64,000 nt of DNA from Effrenium voratum (lineage: Eukaryota; Sar; Dinophyceae; Suessiales; Symbiodiniaceae), in contig CAUJNA010003800.1 of the NCBI GenBank assembly GCA_963377175.1, positions 183,131-247,130 of the forward strand, read 5' to 3'. Under the pieces are notes generated by a model that was not told the DNA's origin, ran no database searches, and saw only the letters and a program-made list of their open reading frames with translations. The position numbers were made by a program, and so were the translations under genes. Shown one piece after another: positions 1-12,385 of this stretch. The first letter of the stretch is position 1. Every line of letters begins with the position of its first letter.

Positions 1-820
1 CACAAGCGCAAATGTGAGAGCAGCAAAACCAGCCAACAGAAACAACATTTCTCTTGGCGTTTAAGCTGGGTCCGTGCATGGTCACCTTTTGACAGTTGTA
101 CTCCCTGGGTTCGGCTTGCGTGCGAACTTTTGAGAACCCAAGCTTGCTCGGCAATGTTCCGCACATGTGTCCTGTCCTACACAACCTGCTTGGCCATTTG
201 CGCGCTCAAACTAACTACAAATCACAAGTGCACTTGCTAGACACTCAGTCAAAGCCAAGCCCCTCGGATTCGTGCAAAAACAAGGACGCCCCCAGAGAAC
301 CCAATAAACAATAGCATCTGCGGAAGTCGGCACAATGTTGGATGTCAGTATATGTCAGTCACATTGGCAAAGACAAGTCTTCTTCTAACCTCCCGCAACA
401 GCAATACCCGTCCAAACATCCACAGCTGAAGCAGGGCAAGGGGGGCTGCCTGGAGCCACACTGCCGACATTTGCTGACACAGCCGCAGGCACCTTGGCGC
501 TTGGCGGGAAAAACGTCCTATTGATCTCTCGTTTGCCGGGCCCTCATGGTTCACTTGTCGAGCAAATCAACCCGAATCATGGCAAGGGCAGTCAATCACA
601 TCACATGGCTGTGGAACTATTTTCCCCTCCGTAATATCACTGGCGCACATCATGTCTGACCTAATGCGAAGGCGGCAACATGCAAAATAGCCATGCCATG
701 GCCCGAGCCCAACATCGCACAATACGCATATTGTGCCACCCACAGGCTACACTATGACCAAACGGCACACGGCACATTGCCCAAGCCAAGCTCTAGCCAA
801 GTCCTACCAAACTACACAGA
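1..820. other. no gene recognised
   Basis: No exon with a convincing protein pattern was seen on either strand. A TATATAAG-like stretch near 822-829 lies just beyond the end of the Lys-rich reading frame that stops at 821; I do not assign it a function. Confidence 0.4.
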
Positions 821-1055
821 CTATATAAGGCCGCGCTTTTGCGGACACAAACCTGCCGGCTTCAAACAAACTGGGAAAGCCTTCTTCTGCGACGCCTGCT
901 TTGGGGCGGACTTCTTCTGCGATGTCTTTTTCAGCAATGACTTCTTCTGCGATGCCTTCTTGGCGACCTTCTTTGCGCCTGATGGCTTCTTCTTCTTCGC
1001 GGCCTTCTGCGGGCTCCATGATGTGGACACCACTTGGAACAGGCCGAACGAAGCC
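821..1055 (-). CDS. possible terminal exon of a Lys/Ala-rich basic (histone H1-like) protein
   Basis: Minus-strand exon beginning after an AG|G acceptor at 1056-1057 and open to a TAG stop at 821. It encodes about 77 residues. The centre is a run of short basic units such as AAKKKKPSGAKKVAKKASQKK and SAPKQASQKK, rich in Lys, Ala, Ser and Pro, as in histone H1 tails or bacterial HU/H1-like proteins that dinoflagellates use on DNA. A second frame over the same bases gives an equally regular Glu/Ala-rich string starting at an ATG near 1021, so the frame is not settled. A nuclear DNA-binding role is inference from composition only. No partner exon was found upstream. The repetitive AGAAG base pattern could also be non-coding. 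Confidence 0.3.
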
Positions 1056-2045
1056 CTGGGAAGGGCAACATGACACATGCGGCTACGACCTTTCCCCGGT
1101 AGCCAAAAGCCTAGATGTTGAAGCGCATTCATGGGCAAAAACTATCTGTTCCAACTGTTGTCCCAAAAAAAGGATTGGGATGACGCGAGCTTCAAACGCT
1201 TTAGGGGTGCACAGCAACATGCATCAATGCAACATCTCCAGCGTCGCCATTCTTTCAGACAACGCGAGCTTCAAACACCTGTTCAATCAGAGCTTCAAGG
1301 TCTGAAGAACACATCCAACACGAAAGATAAAATCGATCCCGGTCATAAGCACCGCTGACAGGCCCATCAACAATGAGTAAAGCCCCAGGAGGTCAAGGCA
1401 TGTTAGCTGAACAAATGGAGTTGCCGCATCCTGAAAACAACCAACAATGATGAAATTTGGCATTTGTAAGAAACTATAACTTTCGCATGACTAGTCCTAC
1501 CCCATCGTGCCAACACAGGCAAATTGGTGCTCCACTGTGAAGAAACAATCCCAGGTAGCAATACGCTTCTTTTTGGAGCCCCAACTTCAACTACTGGGTT
1601 ACCCATGAAGTTCGAGCGAGGTCCACAATACATGCCGCAAATCAAGTCAGATACCATGAGTGAGCCCTTCAAAGTCGGTCCTTGTCATTTGCACCAATGA
1701 CAGCCAGTTCCCTCAAGTTTTGATTTTGACGGTTTGTGTCATGGTGGCCGCTGTGGCAATCGCAAGCCGTGAAACATGTGTTCCATCAAACATGGTGTCT
1801 CATCATTCGCACCTTGCTGCTTTCTGCGCATGCAACAGTTCCATGGGCATCCCTACAAAGACGTGCAAGGGGGAATGCGGCAAATCCCTCTAATAATTGT
1901 ACCAACGTGTTGAACAGCATTCAGTCACAAACAAACGAGCGGCCGATTGCAAGAAGGAGCACCAACACATGTCACTCAGCCATGGTAGTCAGCGCCATCT
2001 TTACAATTCAAACAGACTGCCAGCGCAACCGCAAGAATCTATCAG
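1056..2045. other. no gene recognised
   Basis: Only short, patternless reading frames are present on both strands. I see no repeats or RNA genes here. Confidence 0.4.
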
Positions 2046-2554
2046 TCATGACTGGCTTCCCAAACTGCTGCCCTGCCTCAAGTGCACGAACGTGCTGGCG
2101 TGATGCTTTCTGGTGGGATCAGACTTTGCAGACGTGTAGCCCATGGCCACTGCCAACGCGGCGCCAGCCGCAACAACATGCTGTGTGTTCCCAACCAAGT
2201 TCCGCAAGCCGTGTTCGCTGACATTCTGGGGGATCTTGAAAAGGCCCTCCTTGATCGGGTAGCCGTGCAAGGCCTCCAGCACTCAGTTGATAGTAACATG
2301 GGAAAAGCAACCCAGTAACTCAGAAAAATCAGACAGCCGATGAGCACAAGCCGAGGAACCAAGCCGGCAGTCGCAGGCAGCAACCGAGCGGACTGCAGCG
2401 GGGCACCCGCAGGAACGACCGCCATGCGCGTCGAGCGCGCCCAGGTTGGGGAAACATCGCTGCCAACCCTTGCAAATCGTACACTTTGTGACACGTCGCA
2501 GAAAAACGTCTGCTTGTCGACCCGCTTCATGCCGACTGCTCTCAGCACGGCCAT
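2046..2554 (-). CDS. small two-exon protein of unknown function
   Basis: Exon 1 runs 2554-2369, starting at an ATG (MAVLRAVGMKRVDK). It ends ACT|GC, a GC donor. Exon 2 runs 2273-2046 after GAG|GCC and ends in TGA. Both junctions are phase 0, giving about 137 residues. The N-terminal 60 residues are rich in Ala, Val, Arg and Ser with few acids, resembling an organelle-targeting leader. The second exon has LFKIPQNVSEHGLRNLVG followed by a hydrophobic Ala/Val stretch (VVAAGAALAVAMGYT) that could be one membrane segment. I do not recognise the family. The gene lies about 400 bases downstream of the methyltransferase gene on the same strand. The tail after the hydrophobic segment may be intron read-through. 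Confidence 0.4.
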
Positions 2555-2957
2555 CTCCCGCACACTCAGCAGGCTGCCTGAGCCCCATTTGGATTGCAAC
2601 GCCTTACTAATTGGGACTGGCTCGACATTTAACTTCAACGACGATTCTTGGTTTGCTGCCTCGTGGGCTTTGCTCTGCGCTTAACAACGGGCTTGAGTCT
2701 GAGTATGAAACATTAGACCTGCATGTGATCCCAGTTTCAAGCTTGTAGCTAGCAATGGTATGGATCTTCAACGGTGTGCAACAAATGCGCTCTTGAGATT
2801 GAGAGGCTCTCAGGGTCACCTGCAGTCGTGTCGTCGAAAGCGCTTGTAGCTCAAGCCGCCCAAATCCACTATGAACATGCCCCGAAAGCAGTAGGTATAA
2901 AAGGCCGTAAGATCGCTAACAAAAAATGGAGCTTGCACTAGAACAAGCCCAACTGGT
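2555..2957. other. short intergenic spacer, nothing recognised
   Basis: Spacer between the stop of the C5 methyltransferase and the small gene downstream. No exon-like pattern or repeat was seen. Confidence 0.4.
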
Positions 2958-4948
2958 TCACTGGCCTCTCATGTACGGGGCGAGGATGCTCTGGATCGAA
3001 GAAGAGGACTCGAGGCCATGCCTTGACAAGCTTTCAAACATAGCGCTTCCCAAGCTGGCCAGCTCCGATGGCGTGTGCGTCAACGCGTTCTCTTTCCTGA
3101 TGAGCAGGAACCACAGTCGCGGCCTCCGTGTCACCTCCCCAAGGTCCGTCGGGCAAAACTGCACCTGAGAGAGAATGATGATCCATGTGAAGCGTGCCAG
3201 CAACTATCACAATCAACATCGCGCAACGGCAAGATGTCCGGTCTGGCTCTTTTCATTCAACCCATGACAAAACGGTAGCCGAAGGTCCAGGATATGAAAC
3301 AGGCGAGACGTGGCAACAGCTGGCTTTTAAATCCCCAATCTCAACCCCTCATCCCGTGTCTAATTCCCCGTCCCCAAGCCCCTCATCCGCCCCTTCGCCA
3401 CATCTTCTCCAAATCTCATCATCTTCTTGTGGCTTGTCTGCCCCTGTTGTTCTTCGCTTTGAAGTTGTCCATTTCAACACACCAACAAACAACCCTTCCT
3501 TCATCCATGCTCCATGACCCACCCCTTTCGCCCGTAAAGGAAGCTTCCCTTCAACATTGACCAATGATTCACCCACTCCTTGCCCACACCCGAATCTCGA
3601 CTTGCTACCCAAGGAAAAGTGACGCCTCAATTTTGTAGGTTCAAGGGAAGCTACTATTGTAGCAAAACCTGTTGAGACAGGGCAACGAAGTGGAGCCAAC
3701 TTCGGTAGAGGTAAACGATGCGGCAGCCCTGTTTGGCAAAAGCAAGTTATGTAAAGAAAGCACATAGCAGGCCTTTGGTGACAGTAAAGTCATGTAGAAA
3801 CCTATCGTCTCAGGGAATGTCAAGTGAACACCTTGCCCGGGAAAGGACTTTTTTGAACAAGGGGTATATTTGTGTAACACACCTATTACTCAATAACAAG
3901 CTCTGCAACAGAACCAGGGGTAATGGCATGTCACGCAAAACCTGTTGAGCAACGTAAAGTTCGTATGTTACAGAAAGAGTAAGAGAGAAGCAACCTGCGG
4001 CAAGCCGGTGGCAAACAAGTGGACGAGGTGAGGAAAGCTGGCAGTCGCGTTTGGTAAAAAGAAAGATCTGGAACAACCTGTTGCGAGACGAAACACAGTG
4101 TAGCAAAAACTGCTGGGCATAGAAAACTTATGACACACTGGGCAATGAAGTTGTTGTTTGTGCGCATGGTGGGCTTGGAACAGGCAGTCGGCAAATGCTG
4201 GCGAACTAAGCACCATGCAGCAATCACGATACTTGCGACATCACACAGGCAGAAAGTAGACTAACCAATGAACACGTAACCAGAATCAAATGGTAGTCGC
4301 TCGCCACCTCCCGCTTCATGATCCTCTTCACACCGTCCAAATGTGGGAGCAGCCCGGCCACATTCTCGAGCACAGCAAAGCGTGGCTGCGAGAGCTTTAC
4401 TGTGCGGAGAACACACTTCCTAAGTGTTGACAAGCAAACAATCATGTCTCTCAGCCTTGTCAGCAAGGCAAAATGAGTTGCAATTCAATCCAACACAGCA
4501 GTAACAAATTCCTACACATAAAATGGAAACAAAGACCCACTTTGTATACAAGAAGCAGGGGCTTCCGCCGATTGGAATCCCGGAGTCCAGCCCTTAGCCC
4601 AAGCGTGCTGTAGCTTTGGCAGGGAAATCCAGCCGCGTAGCCCCCTCCACGCAAAGCCCCCAGCTGCGGCGGCGGCCGCTTGGTGAGGTCGTCGAAGAAT
4701 TCCAAGGGCTTACCTTGGCACCACAAGTACACCCAACCTCGCTACGTGCCATTGCGCAAGTGTGAAAGCAAGCAACACCTGCTTAAAGCCAGCTTTAATC
4801 AAAGAGGTGTGGCACATCTCAGAAAAGAATGCTCTAATCCATGCTGTGCGCCGTTGCATTCGATCACGGACTTGGCATTGGGGCATAGATCTGACGCCCA
4901 CAGCTGTTCCACTTTGAAGCCCATGCCATGCAACGCCCACACAGGGGC
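2958..4948 (-). CDS. C5 cytosine-specific DNA methyltransferase (partial at the N-terminus)
   Basis: This enzyme transfers a methyl group from S-adenosylmethionine to C5 of cytosine. Four exons join in frame: 4948-4852, 4713-4563, 4419-4281 and 3164-2958. Exon 1 carries the region after motif I (WASDLCPNAKSVIE). Exon 2 carries motif IV with the catalytic Cys (AGFPCQSYSTLGLRAG). Exon 3 carries motif VI (RFAVLENVAGLLPHL). Exon 4 carries a motif VIII-like RRPRLWFLLIRK and ends in TGA. Introns 1 and 2 use GC donors (AACG|GC, GGAA|GC); intron 3 uses GT. The exon with motif I (FxGxG) was not found upstream, so the start is missing. Motifs IX and X after RRPRLWFLL are also absent from this reading: either more exons follow or the protein is shortened. 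The family assignment is secure; substrate (DNA or, as in DNMT2, tRNA) is not decided. Confidence 0.82.
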
Positions 4949-7412
4949 CTGGCAGGGAAGAGTGGTAAGGCAAGTCATGTTCCTTGGGCAAATGTCACTG
5001 GTGACTAGGATGACCACCTTGGCTCCACAATTGCTTCGCAACAAAAGCGCTTGCAGGCCTACACAACCATATTTGGTTTGACCGTACACGTCGCGCCTCA
5101 AGACCGCTGCAGTCAGTGGCGAAACGAATGTGGCTGCCGCATAGGTTCCCCCTTTCATCATGATAACCGTGCTGGCGAAGCCATGTTGCCCGCGCGCTGG
5201 CAACAAAGTGCAGCATGACTGCTGGAAGTAGTCGCACGGTAGCTGCAAGGACGCGGCAGAGCTGAAGAGGGCAAGCGGAAGACGGACAAAGCATGAACAA
5301 GTCATGCATTAACAGCCGGAAGGCGAGCCCAACACAATGCTCTCAAGTCCAGCCCACTCCGGAAAGCATTGCGCACCGGAAGAACAATCCAAAAAACCTG
5401 CAAACGACTTGACGATAAGCAAAACCTAAGCAGTGTGGGCGAGTCCATGCCTCTCTCTCTCAATTGCAAATCAAACCAGCTAGGCGAATGGCGCTTTTGC
5501 AAGGCTGTCTCCCATCTGCCCCTAGCACAGCCGGCTTGGCAGCAACTCATTGCAAGGAAATGCCAAACAAGCAAGACGTCGGAAAGATATCCATCGTGCA
5601 CATCCTTGTTGCCTTTCTTAAGTGCGCAAAGTGGACACCACGATGCATGCTCACATCTCGGCGCACCGTGTTGGCTGAAAGGCAACATGCGTCTAACTCT
5701 TTCGCTACAAGTCGTCTATCAACCAAGCAGGTCTAGGGAGGCGCCTGTTTGAAGACAATCACCTTTTTCAATGTTCTCGAACTGCTTGAAAAGACCGCTC
5801 TGAAACCGATCTCAACCACAACAAACACCAAGCTAACCTCCACATGACCTCAAACATCCTCAAGCCTGCTGCATGGTGAAAATTGGGAAACATCTCCTGG
5901 TCTGGTGCAGCAAACATCTCAAACCGTCCTCCAAGCATAAACGCATATTAAACGCTCCGAAGGTCTCAAAAGAACTGACAACTATCCCGAAATGACTTCG
6001 AACGTAACATGAGAGCACATATCAGTGCCTTCCAAACTTGGAACCCGACTTCCATGCAAAAGTCCTTTTGCACTAAACAAGTTCACGCCGACACCATTCT
6101 AGCACGGACACAAGCTGATAGCGACAATGTAGACATGCAAAGGTGGCTCGCATTTGCAGGCATTAAGTTGTGTGAGGTCAGTTTGAGGCGAGTTTGAGAT
6201 GAATCCCATGCCTCTCTAGGTCATTATTGTCAACAGGTGTTCAACTGTGTCAGTCCAATTTAAAGAAGATATCCTCAATTCACGGAAAACTAGCTCCGTC
6301 ATATCCTCAAAGGGTGCCCGAATCTGCAGTTGGAATAGCCTCAGTCTTGATCTAACAGAATGGAAGAGCCGCATCCCAGCCCCGCTACACACCTTGCCAA
6401 GCTGTGAAAGTATGATTGCCCCTTGTTGCCGGGAAGTAGTGATTCAACGATTGACTTCCACCTCACACTTCCGCGCGCCTGAGTTTTTAGCACTAAAAGG
6501 CCAACCCGCGAATGCACAGAGTGTGGCCGTGGCTGAGTTACGATGGAGAAGACAGAGTGAAGGGAAATCAAAGCCGCAATGGGCAATGCTCAAGAAGATT
6601 GCTTTAACGTAGGCGGCCCAATGACAAACGCTTAGATTGAAATTCATTCCCTCTCAGTTGCCAAGCCTTTCCGAGCGGCGCTAGTTTCGGTAAGACAAGG
6701 CGCTACAAGCTTGTGTGGCTTTTGTTGGATCTTTGATCAGGATAAGACTCCACGCACAAGTAACACGAACCCTTGCACGAAACATATGCTAGAGAAGCCC
6801 TGCGAACAACCCCGAGGATTGGTCAACAGCCAGGACACTGTTGTTGCAAATCAATCTTATCAAGCTCAGGCAATCCTCCCGGTGGTTCCCAGAGACACAC
6901 CCACGCCAGCACGACCTTGACCGTCAGCCACTGCTGCGTGGCTCGACCTGGGAGCAGCCGGGAGTGCCCCCAGAAACAAGAGGGTGGAATGTTTGCTTTT
7001 AAAGCAACTATCACCTCCCCCCCAAGAAGCGTCTCATGTGACTCCACACTCCAAGACTCACGCAACATGAGATTTGCTGAGTTGGCCCTGTTTCAAAAAC
7101 TCAATATATCTAGCTGGCTTAGGGCTTCCGGGGCACAAAGCACCATGGTCGAAAGGTCAGGCGCCGCGAAAACTTGGGGAGCCGAATTCAGAATTCCTGA
7201 AAGGGGTGTTTGGTGGCATCCTACTCGTTTCCATGCCTTCTGCCTCCTAAACCTTTAAACCTGCCCGCCTCAACATGAACATACGAGACATGCAGCAGGC
7301 GAAGGATCCGTAGGCCGCAGTCGCCCATGCCAGCAGTCAGTCTGCTGCGATTTGTTCTTGTCGACCTGAAGCTTTGGCAGCGTAGTTCGAGTTCCATTGA
7401 ATTGGACTCTAC
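4949..7412. other. no gene recognised
   Basis: About 2.5 kb. The missing first exon(s) of the methyltransferase may lie in the lower part, but I could not identify a motif I exon. No repeats of note. Confidence 0.35.
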
Positions 7413-7605
7413 CGGAATGTGTCCCCGATGGTCTCTGCCAACAGCGTCAGGAGCCTTGTCACCCCAGTCAGAAGACGAGTCTTCTTCCAGATGGTCAGGG
7501 GTGTGAAGTAGGGCTTGATGCACCCCAGGCAAAACGCCTTCATGGGGCGTGCATCCCACCAATTGTTCTCATCGTCTGCCAGCAGCCCGAAACGATCGTC
7601 GGCCC
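7413..7605 (-). CDS. isolated coding exon, unknown protein
   Basis: The exon starts after TTAG|GGGCC (7605) and ends CCG|GTAGAG, a GT donor (7413). It keeps an open frame of 63 codons with ordinary globular composition: DDRFGLLADDENNWWDARP, KAFCLGCIKPYF, TIWKKTRLLTGVTRLL. Tryptophans, a CLGC pair and a Leu-rich helix suggest a real protein segment. Neighbouring exons were not placed; a stretch near 7270-7350 (WATAAYGSFACCMSRMF) might be another. It could also be a relic of a retroelement. I do not recognise the family. Confidence 0.4.
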
Positions 7606-8289
7606 CTAATCAAGGAATAGAGTTTGAACCAGGGGGGGGCCTACGAGCTCTTATGAGCTCACCCGCTTGCAAAAGGCCCCTTCACAAACACCAAAAAGTA
7701 CAGGGAGAAGCGGGAGACGGCGCTGGGGGCGGCCCCTCCCCACTACAAGAACTAGCGTTTTGACAAGACCTCCCGAAAACGGGCCCCGCAACAATCCCTT
7801 AGGTACCTGAAGCGGGCTGGGCGGCGCGGGGGAGTCAGGAGGTGAGAGGGGGCCACGACAAACACATGCATTCAGACCCCAAACAACACGCGCTTAGCAT
7901 CGCCAACAACTTATGGAAAACATGGGGGCCACGACAAGCGACACTGCACAACACGGCTGACCGCCACCGGGTCCGTGACAGGTTCAATCGACTCAGAAGC
8001 CCTCAATAATATCGCCATTACCCCAACGCTTGCTCACGCAAACAATCGTTGCCCATCCCCATCTGTGCTCGGCCAGGGGGGCGCAAATGTATCCCGGCTG
8101 AAATGCAAAACCACCCCTGTCAAACACCGATGTGATGTGATGTAGCTCATAAACTGTTAAGCCAAGCTTAAAGGAGATTGAAATTAGATGAACTCCATGC
8201 TGCTGTTCGAGATCCCGGCCTCCTTGATTCCAAAGAGTAAGCATGCCCCAATGAATGCGGAAGGCAAGCCTTATCTTCTTCAAACTGAC
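7606..8289. other. no gene recognised; short G-rich stretch
   Basis: Contains a duplicated short phrase (GGGGGCCACGACAA at about 7850 and 7926) and G-rich runs. No coding pattern seen. Confidence 0.35.
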
Positions 8290-10040
8290 GCCGCAAGATC
8301 GGGCAACACATCCCTTACTGTTGAGGCATCAAATGGAAACCTTGAAGAACTAACTTTAATTTAATCAAGCCGAAGTCACACAACTCAACTCGGGAGACGG
8401 CGGCCGCAACCAACATACAGCGATGGGCGCCATACCAGAACAACCAACGCATGGAACAATTGGGAGGCACTGTAAATAAATCTTCATCCAAGAATGACCG
8501 GCTATTTCAAAAACCTTGGGTTCAACTCAAAAACCCTGGAATCCACATCCCTTAAGTTCACCTCGAAGACCCTGGAATCTATCCCAAACAATGTCTGGTT
8601 GCATGACATATTTCCCTCAAAAAATCGAAGTTCACCTCAAAAACCCTAGAATCTACCTTAAAATGACCTGAAACAGGGTCTGGTCACACGACAAACTCCT
8701 TCAAAAACCGTTAAGTTCACCTCGGAAACCCTGAAATTTACCTCAAAATGACCTCAAACAGGGTCTGGTCATACAGCACTCCTCCCTCAAAACCTTTAAG
8801 TTGACCTCAAAAACCCTGGATTCTACCTCAAAATGATCTAAAATAGTCACTGGTCACATGAAAACCCTCCCTCACAAAACCTTGAAGTTCACCTCAAAAA
8901 CCCCTGGATTCCATCTTAAAATAAGCCACATCAAACCCCTCCCTCAAGAACACCTCAAGAACTTTGGATTCCATCTCAAAATGGCCTGAAATAGTGGCTG
9001 AGGGCCAAAAGATGAAGACACCTGTAACTCCGCTGAAATGAGTCCCCTCTTAAAAACTCCGAGTTCGCCTCAGAATGACCTGAAACAATCACCTGGGGCT
9101 CACCTCAAAAACCATGGTTGGTGACATGAGAGCTGGCTCCTCCTCCCCCCGCCAAGGCTTTCAGTTTAACTCGCAGTTTGAGGGCTCTCCACAAACATGG
9201 CCCTGCTTGCTTCTGCGTCAAAAAAAAAACTGCACGAGATAAACTCCGCTTTGAGGGCCCGGCTCCAGAATTCGAATGTGTGAGAGTTCCCGAGCGTGCC
9301 TCAGCGCGTGCGCTGAAAAAGCAAGCCTTGTCTTGTTCAAACTGACGCCTCAACAACAGAACGGCCTATCTTTTTGAAGTTCAAAGCTGCGAGTGTAACA
9401 ACGGACCAACGGACGACACATGACGAGGGCCTCATGGACCAGATCGGGCAACACATCCCCCACTGTTGAGGCAGCATCAAATGAAAACCGTCAAGGACTA
9501 ATTTTAATCGGTCTGAATCAAGTCACACAACTCAACTCGGGAGACGGCGGCCGCAACCAACATACAGCGATGGGCGCCATACCAGAACAACCAGCGCATG
9601 GAACAATTGGGAGGCACTGAAAAAACCTGCCAATAAATCTACATCAAAGAATGACTGGCTATTTCAAAAACCTTGCGTTCACCTCAAAAACCATGGAATC
9701 CACATCCCTTAAGTTCACCTCGAAGACCCTGGAATCTATCCCAAACAATGTCTGGTTGCATGACATATTTTCCCTCAAAAAATCGAAGTTCACCTCAAAA
9801 ACCCTAGAATCTACCTTAAAATGACCTGAAACAGGGTCTGGTCACACGACAAACTCCTTCAAAAACCGTTAAGTTCACCTCGGAAACCCTGAAATTTACC
9901 TCAAAATGACCTCAAACAGGGTCTGGTCATACAGCACTCCTCCCTCAAAACCTTTAAGTTGACCTCAAAAACCCTGGATTCTACCTCAAAATGATCTAAA
10001 ATAGTCACTGGTCATATGAAACCCCTCCCTCAAAAACCTT
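8290..10040. repeat. direct duplication of about 0.6 kb, spaced about 1.14 kb
   Basis: The segment from about 8290 to 8900 recurs at about 9438-10040. The best shared blocks are CTCGGGAGACGGCGGCCGC (near 8389 and 9536), the following ~90 bases up to GGAACAATTGGGAGGCACTG, and the next ~400 bases of the CTCAAAAACCCTGGA family. Differences are scattered single bases and small gaps. This is visible directly in the sequence. Confidence 0.85.
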
Positions 10041-10860
10041 TGAAGTTCACCTCAAAAACCTGAGATTCCATGTCACTATATCTCCTCAAAATGGCTTGAA
10101 ACAATGGTCTGGCTCCCTCACCCTTTTCATAATGACCTGAAACGGAGGGGTTTCATGTGATAGACATTGTTTTAAGTCATTTTCAGATTCTGGTGGCTTT
10201 CCTCTGTTTCAGCTCATTTTGAGGTAGATCTGGGGTGATTTTGAGGTGTCCATGTTTTGAGATCATTTTGAGGCGTTTTCATTCACCTCAAAAGCCTCAA
10301 AATGACATAAAACAGTGTCTGGTCACCTCCAAAACCCTGAAATTTACCTCAAAATGACCTCAAACAGGGTCTGGTCAGACACACTCCTCCCTCAAAACCT
10401 TAAAGTTCACCTCAAAAACCCTGGATTCTACCTCAAAATGACCTAAAATAGTCACTGGTCACATGAAACCCCTCCCTCAAAACCTTGAAGTTCACCTCAA
10501 AAACACTGGATTCAACCTCAAAATGACCCAACACAGTGTCTGGTCACATGAAACCCCGCCCTCAAAGACCTGGCAGTTGGAATCCACCTCAAAACAAATG
10601 ACATGAGACTCCTCCCTCAAGCAAACACCATGAAGCCACCTCAAAATGACCGGAACAAATCTGGTGACATGAGATGTTGCCCCTGCCAACTACCTCAAAA
10701 ACCCTGTGGATCATCTCAAACTGACCTCAAACCAGATCTGGTGACAAAAGACACTAGCTCCCTCCCTCAAACACCATGGGTTAGGCCAATGCTGCGACCT
10801 CAAAAACCGAGGGCTTCGCCTCAAATGACCTGAAACAATCCCTGGTGACGTGACCTAAAT
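8470..10860. repeat. degenerate tandem repeat field (CACCTCAAAAACCCTGGATTC... TGGTCACATGA family)
   Basis: A unit of roughly 90-120 bases is repeated many times with drift. Recurrent words are CCTCAAAAACCCTGGA, CCTCAAAATGACCTGAAA, CAGGGTCTGGTCA and CATGAAACCCCTCCCTC. A short stretch near 10150-10290 has the words in reverse complement (ATTTTGAGGT). No long reading frame is conserved across units, so I read it as non-coding satellite-like DNA. Confidence 0.8.
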
Positions 10861-12220
10861 CGATGGAAGGGGCAAGCCGCACGCTCCATGATTATCTACC
10901 GCCCCTCCCAGCAACCCGTTCCAGCGAGGCGCCGGGCCCTGCGTGATTTGACCTGATGGCCCATGGTGAAGTGATGTGGCTTGAAGCTTCCAAGGACCCT
11001 CCCCCCCAGACCAGACCAGCATGTCAGTCGCCAACTTTGCACAACGGGCGTTGGGGGAAGGGGGCGCGGGTTGTTGGCCATTCAGGCGTTTTCATACCTT
11101 CTTGCCTGTTCAATTTGCAAGCCTCGCAGGGCCGAGGCCGACCGACCAAGCAAGTCAAACGATTGTCAGCAAGGATTTCAAAAGGGATGCAGCTTGCAGA
11201 AATCAGAAAGGCCCTTCACCCAAGCATGCCGTTTCAAAGGTGATACAGGGCGTTGCCCATTGCCCAAAGTAGTCTCAAAGAAACTGGGTATGTAACAGAA
11301 GATGGTATCCGTGCCTCCGTGAACCACAATATACCACAATCAAGCTTACACATGACATGCGCCCACACCATCTCAAGCACTGCAGGACTCTTTGCACAAC
11401 CATGCTTTGTATGCTTGGTAAATGCCCAGTGGACCTGATATATAAGCCTTTTCTGGTGTCCAACTTTACTAGGGGGTCTTCATCAGTTTTCTGTTGGTTG
11501 AGTCCCTCAAATGCTACCAAAGAACATATTTGACAACTTCATTAATCCAAAACGCAACGAGGTCTATTGACCAGGTTGGAGATTTCAGAAGCATTTGGTC
11601 AACAACTGACAGCTGCAAGCGAGAAGGGTCGATCGTCCATGGCCAAGCACGAGCACTCTCCAGGTGGCCTCTTCTGAAGAGAATGCAGCACAGTACCTGC
11701 GCCGTTGCATACGCACTGTCATGAGACAACATCTGTCCATCGCAGCTGCAACGAAAACCGGCGTCAGCTTCTGCGTTGTGTTTTTCTCCTCTACTGCTTG
11801 CAGTTGCCTAATTGCCGGCTTGCAGTCATGAGTTGGCATCGCAAGCTAAGCTGGAAGTCATGAGAGTTGGCCACATCTGATTCCTGATGAGCTTGGAGGC
11901 ACTGGAGTGCTCACTTGCTGATGCCAGCTTGTTTGCAGCACGGCTGCCAGCTGGCACTCGTATCGGAGTCTCCGGTCCGGAGAAATCTGCTAAGCATGCA
12001 CATGGCAGCTCAAAATTCTTAGCGGGCGGAGCTGCACAAATCATAGCTGCACATAGCAGTACCATTGGCCAGCTTTAAACTGCGACAGCCACTTTGCATG
12101 ACAGCCACACACTTGAATGTCATGTCAATTGAAGGGACAGCCACACATTTGCAGTGACAGGGGAACATGCGTTCTAGCAAGCACATGTGTTTCAAAAGCC
12201 AGCCAATGCTCTTGCACCCC
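10861..12220. other. no gene recognised
   Basis: Unique-looking sequence. No exon with a family pattern was seen on either strand. Confidence 0.35.
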
Positions 12221-12385
12221 CTAGTAGGGCTCGGATCGCTCGCGCGATGAGCGCACTGACCACGATGTTCGTGGCGCAGGCGGCGGCGGCGGCGGGGCCT
12301 GCCAGGCCTTTGGCTCTGGCCTGGCTTTCGGCTCTGGCCTGGCTTTCGGCTCTGGCCTGGCTTTCGGCTCTGGCCTGGCCTTCAC
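12221..12385 (-). CDS. exon with tandem KARPEP hexapeptides and poly-Pro, unknown
   Basis: After an ACAG|GTG acceptor (12385) the frame reads VKARPEP followed by further KARPEP copies (an 18-base unit, TGGCTTTCGGCTCTGGCC on the plus strand), then KAWQAPPPPPPAPRTSW and a stop at 12221. A possible upstream exon at about 12543-12502 encodes NMLVARTWAEQ and would join in phase through a GC donor (GAGCAG|GCC). The product would be a small basic Pro-rich protein. The regular repeat may simply be a minisatellite. Confidence 0.3.
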   Translation of the reverse strand: MKARPEPKARPEPKARPEPKARPEPKAWQAPPPPPPAPRTSWSVRSSRERSEPY

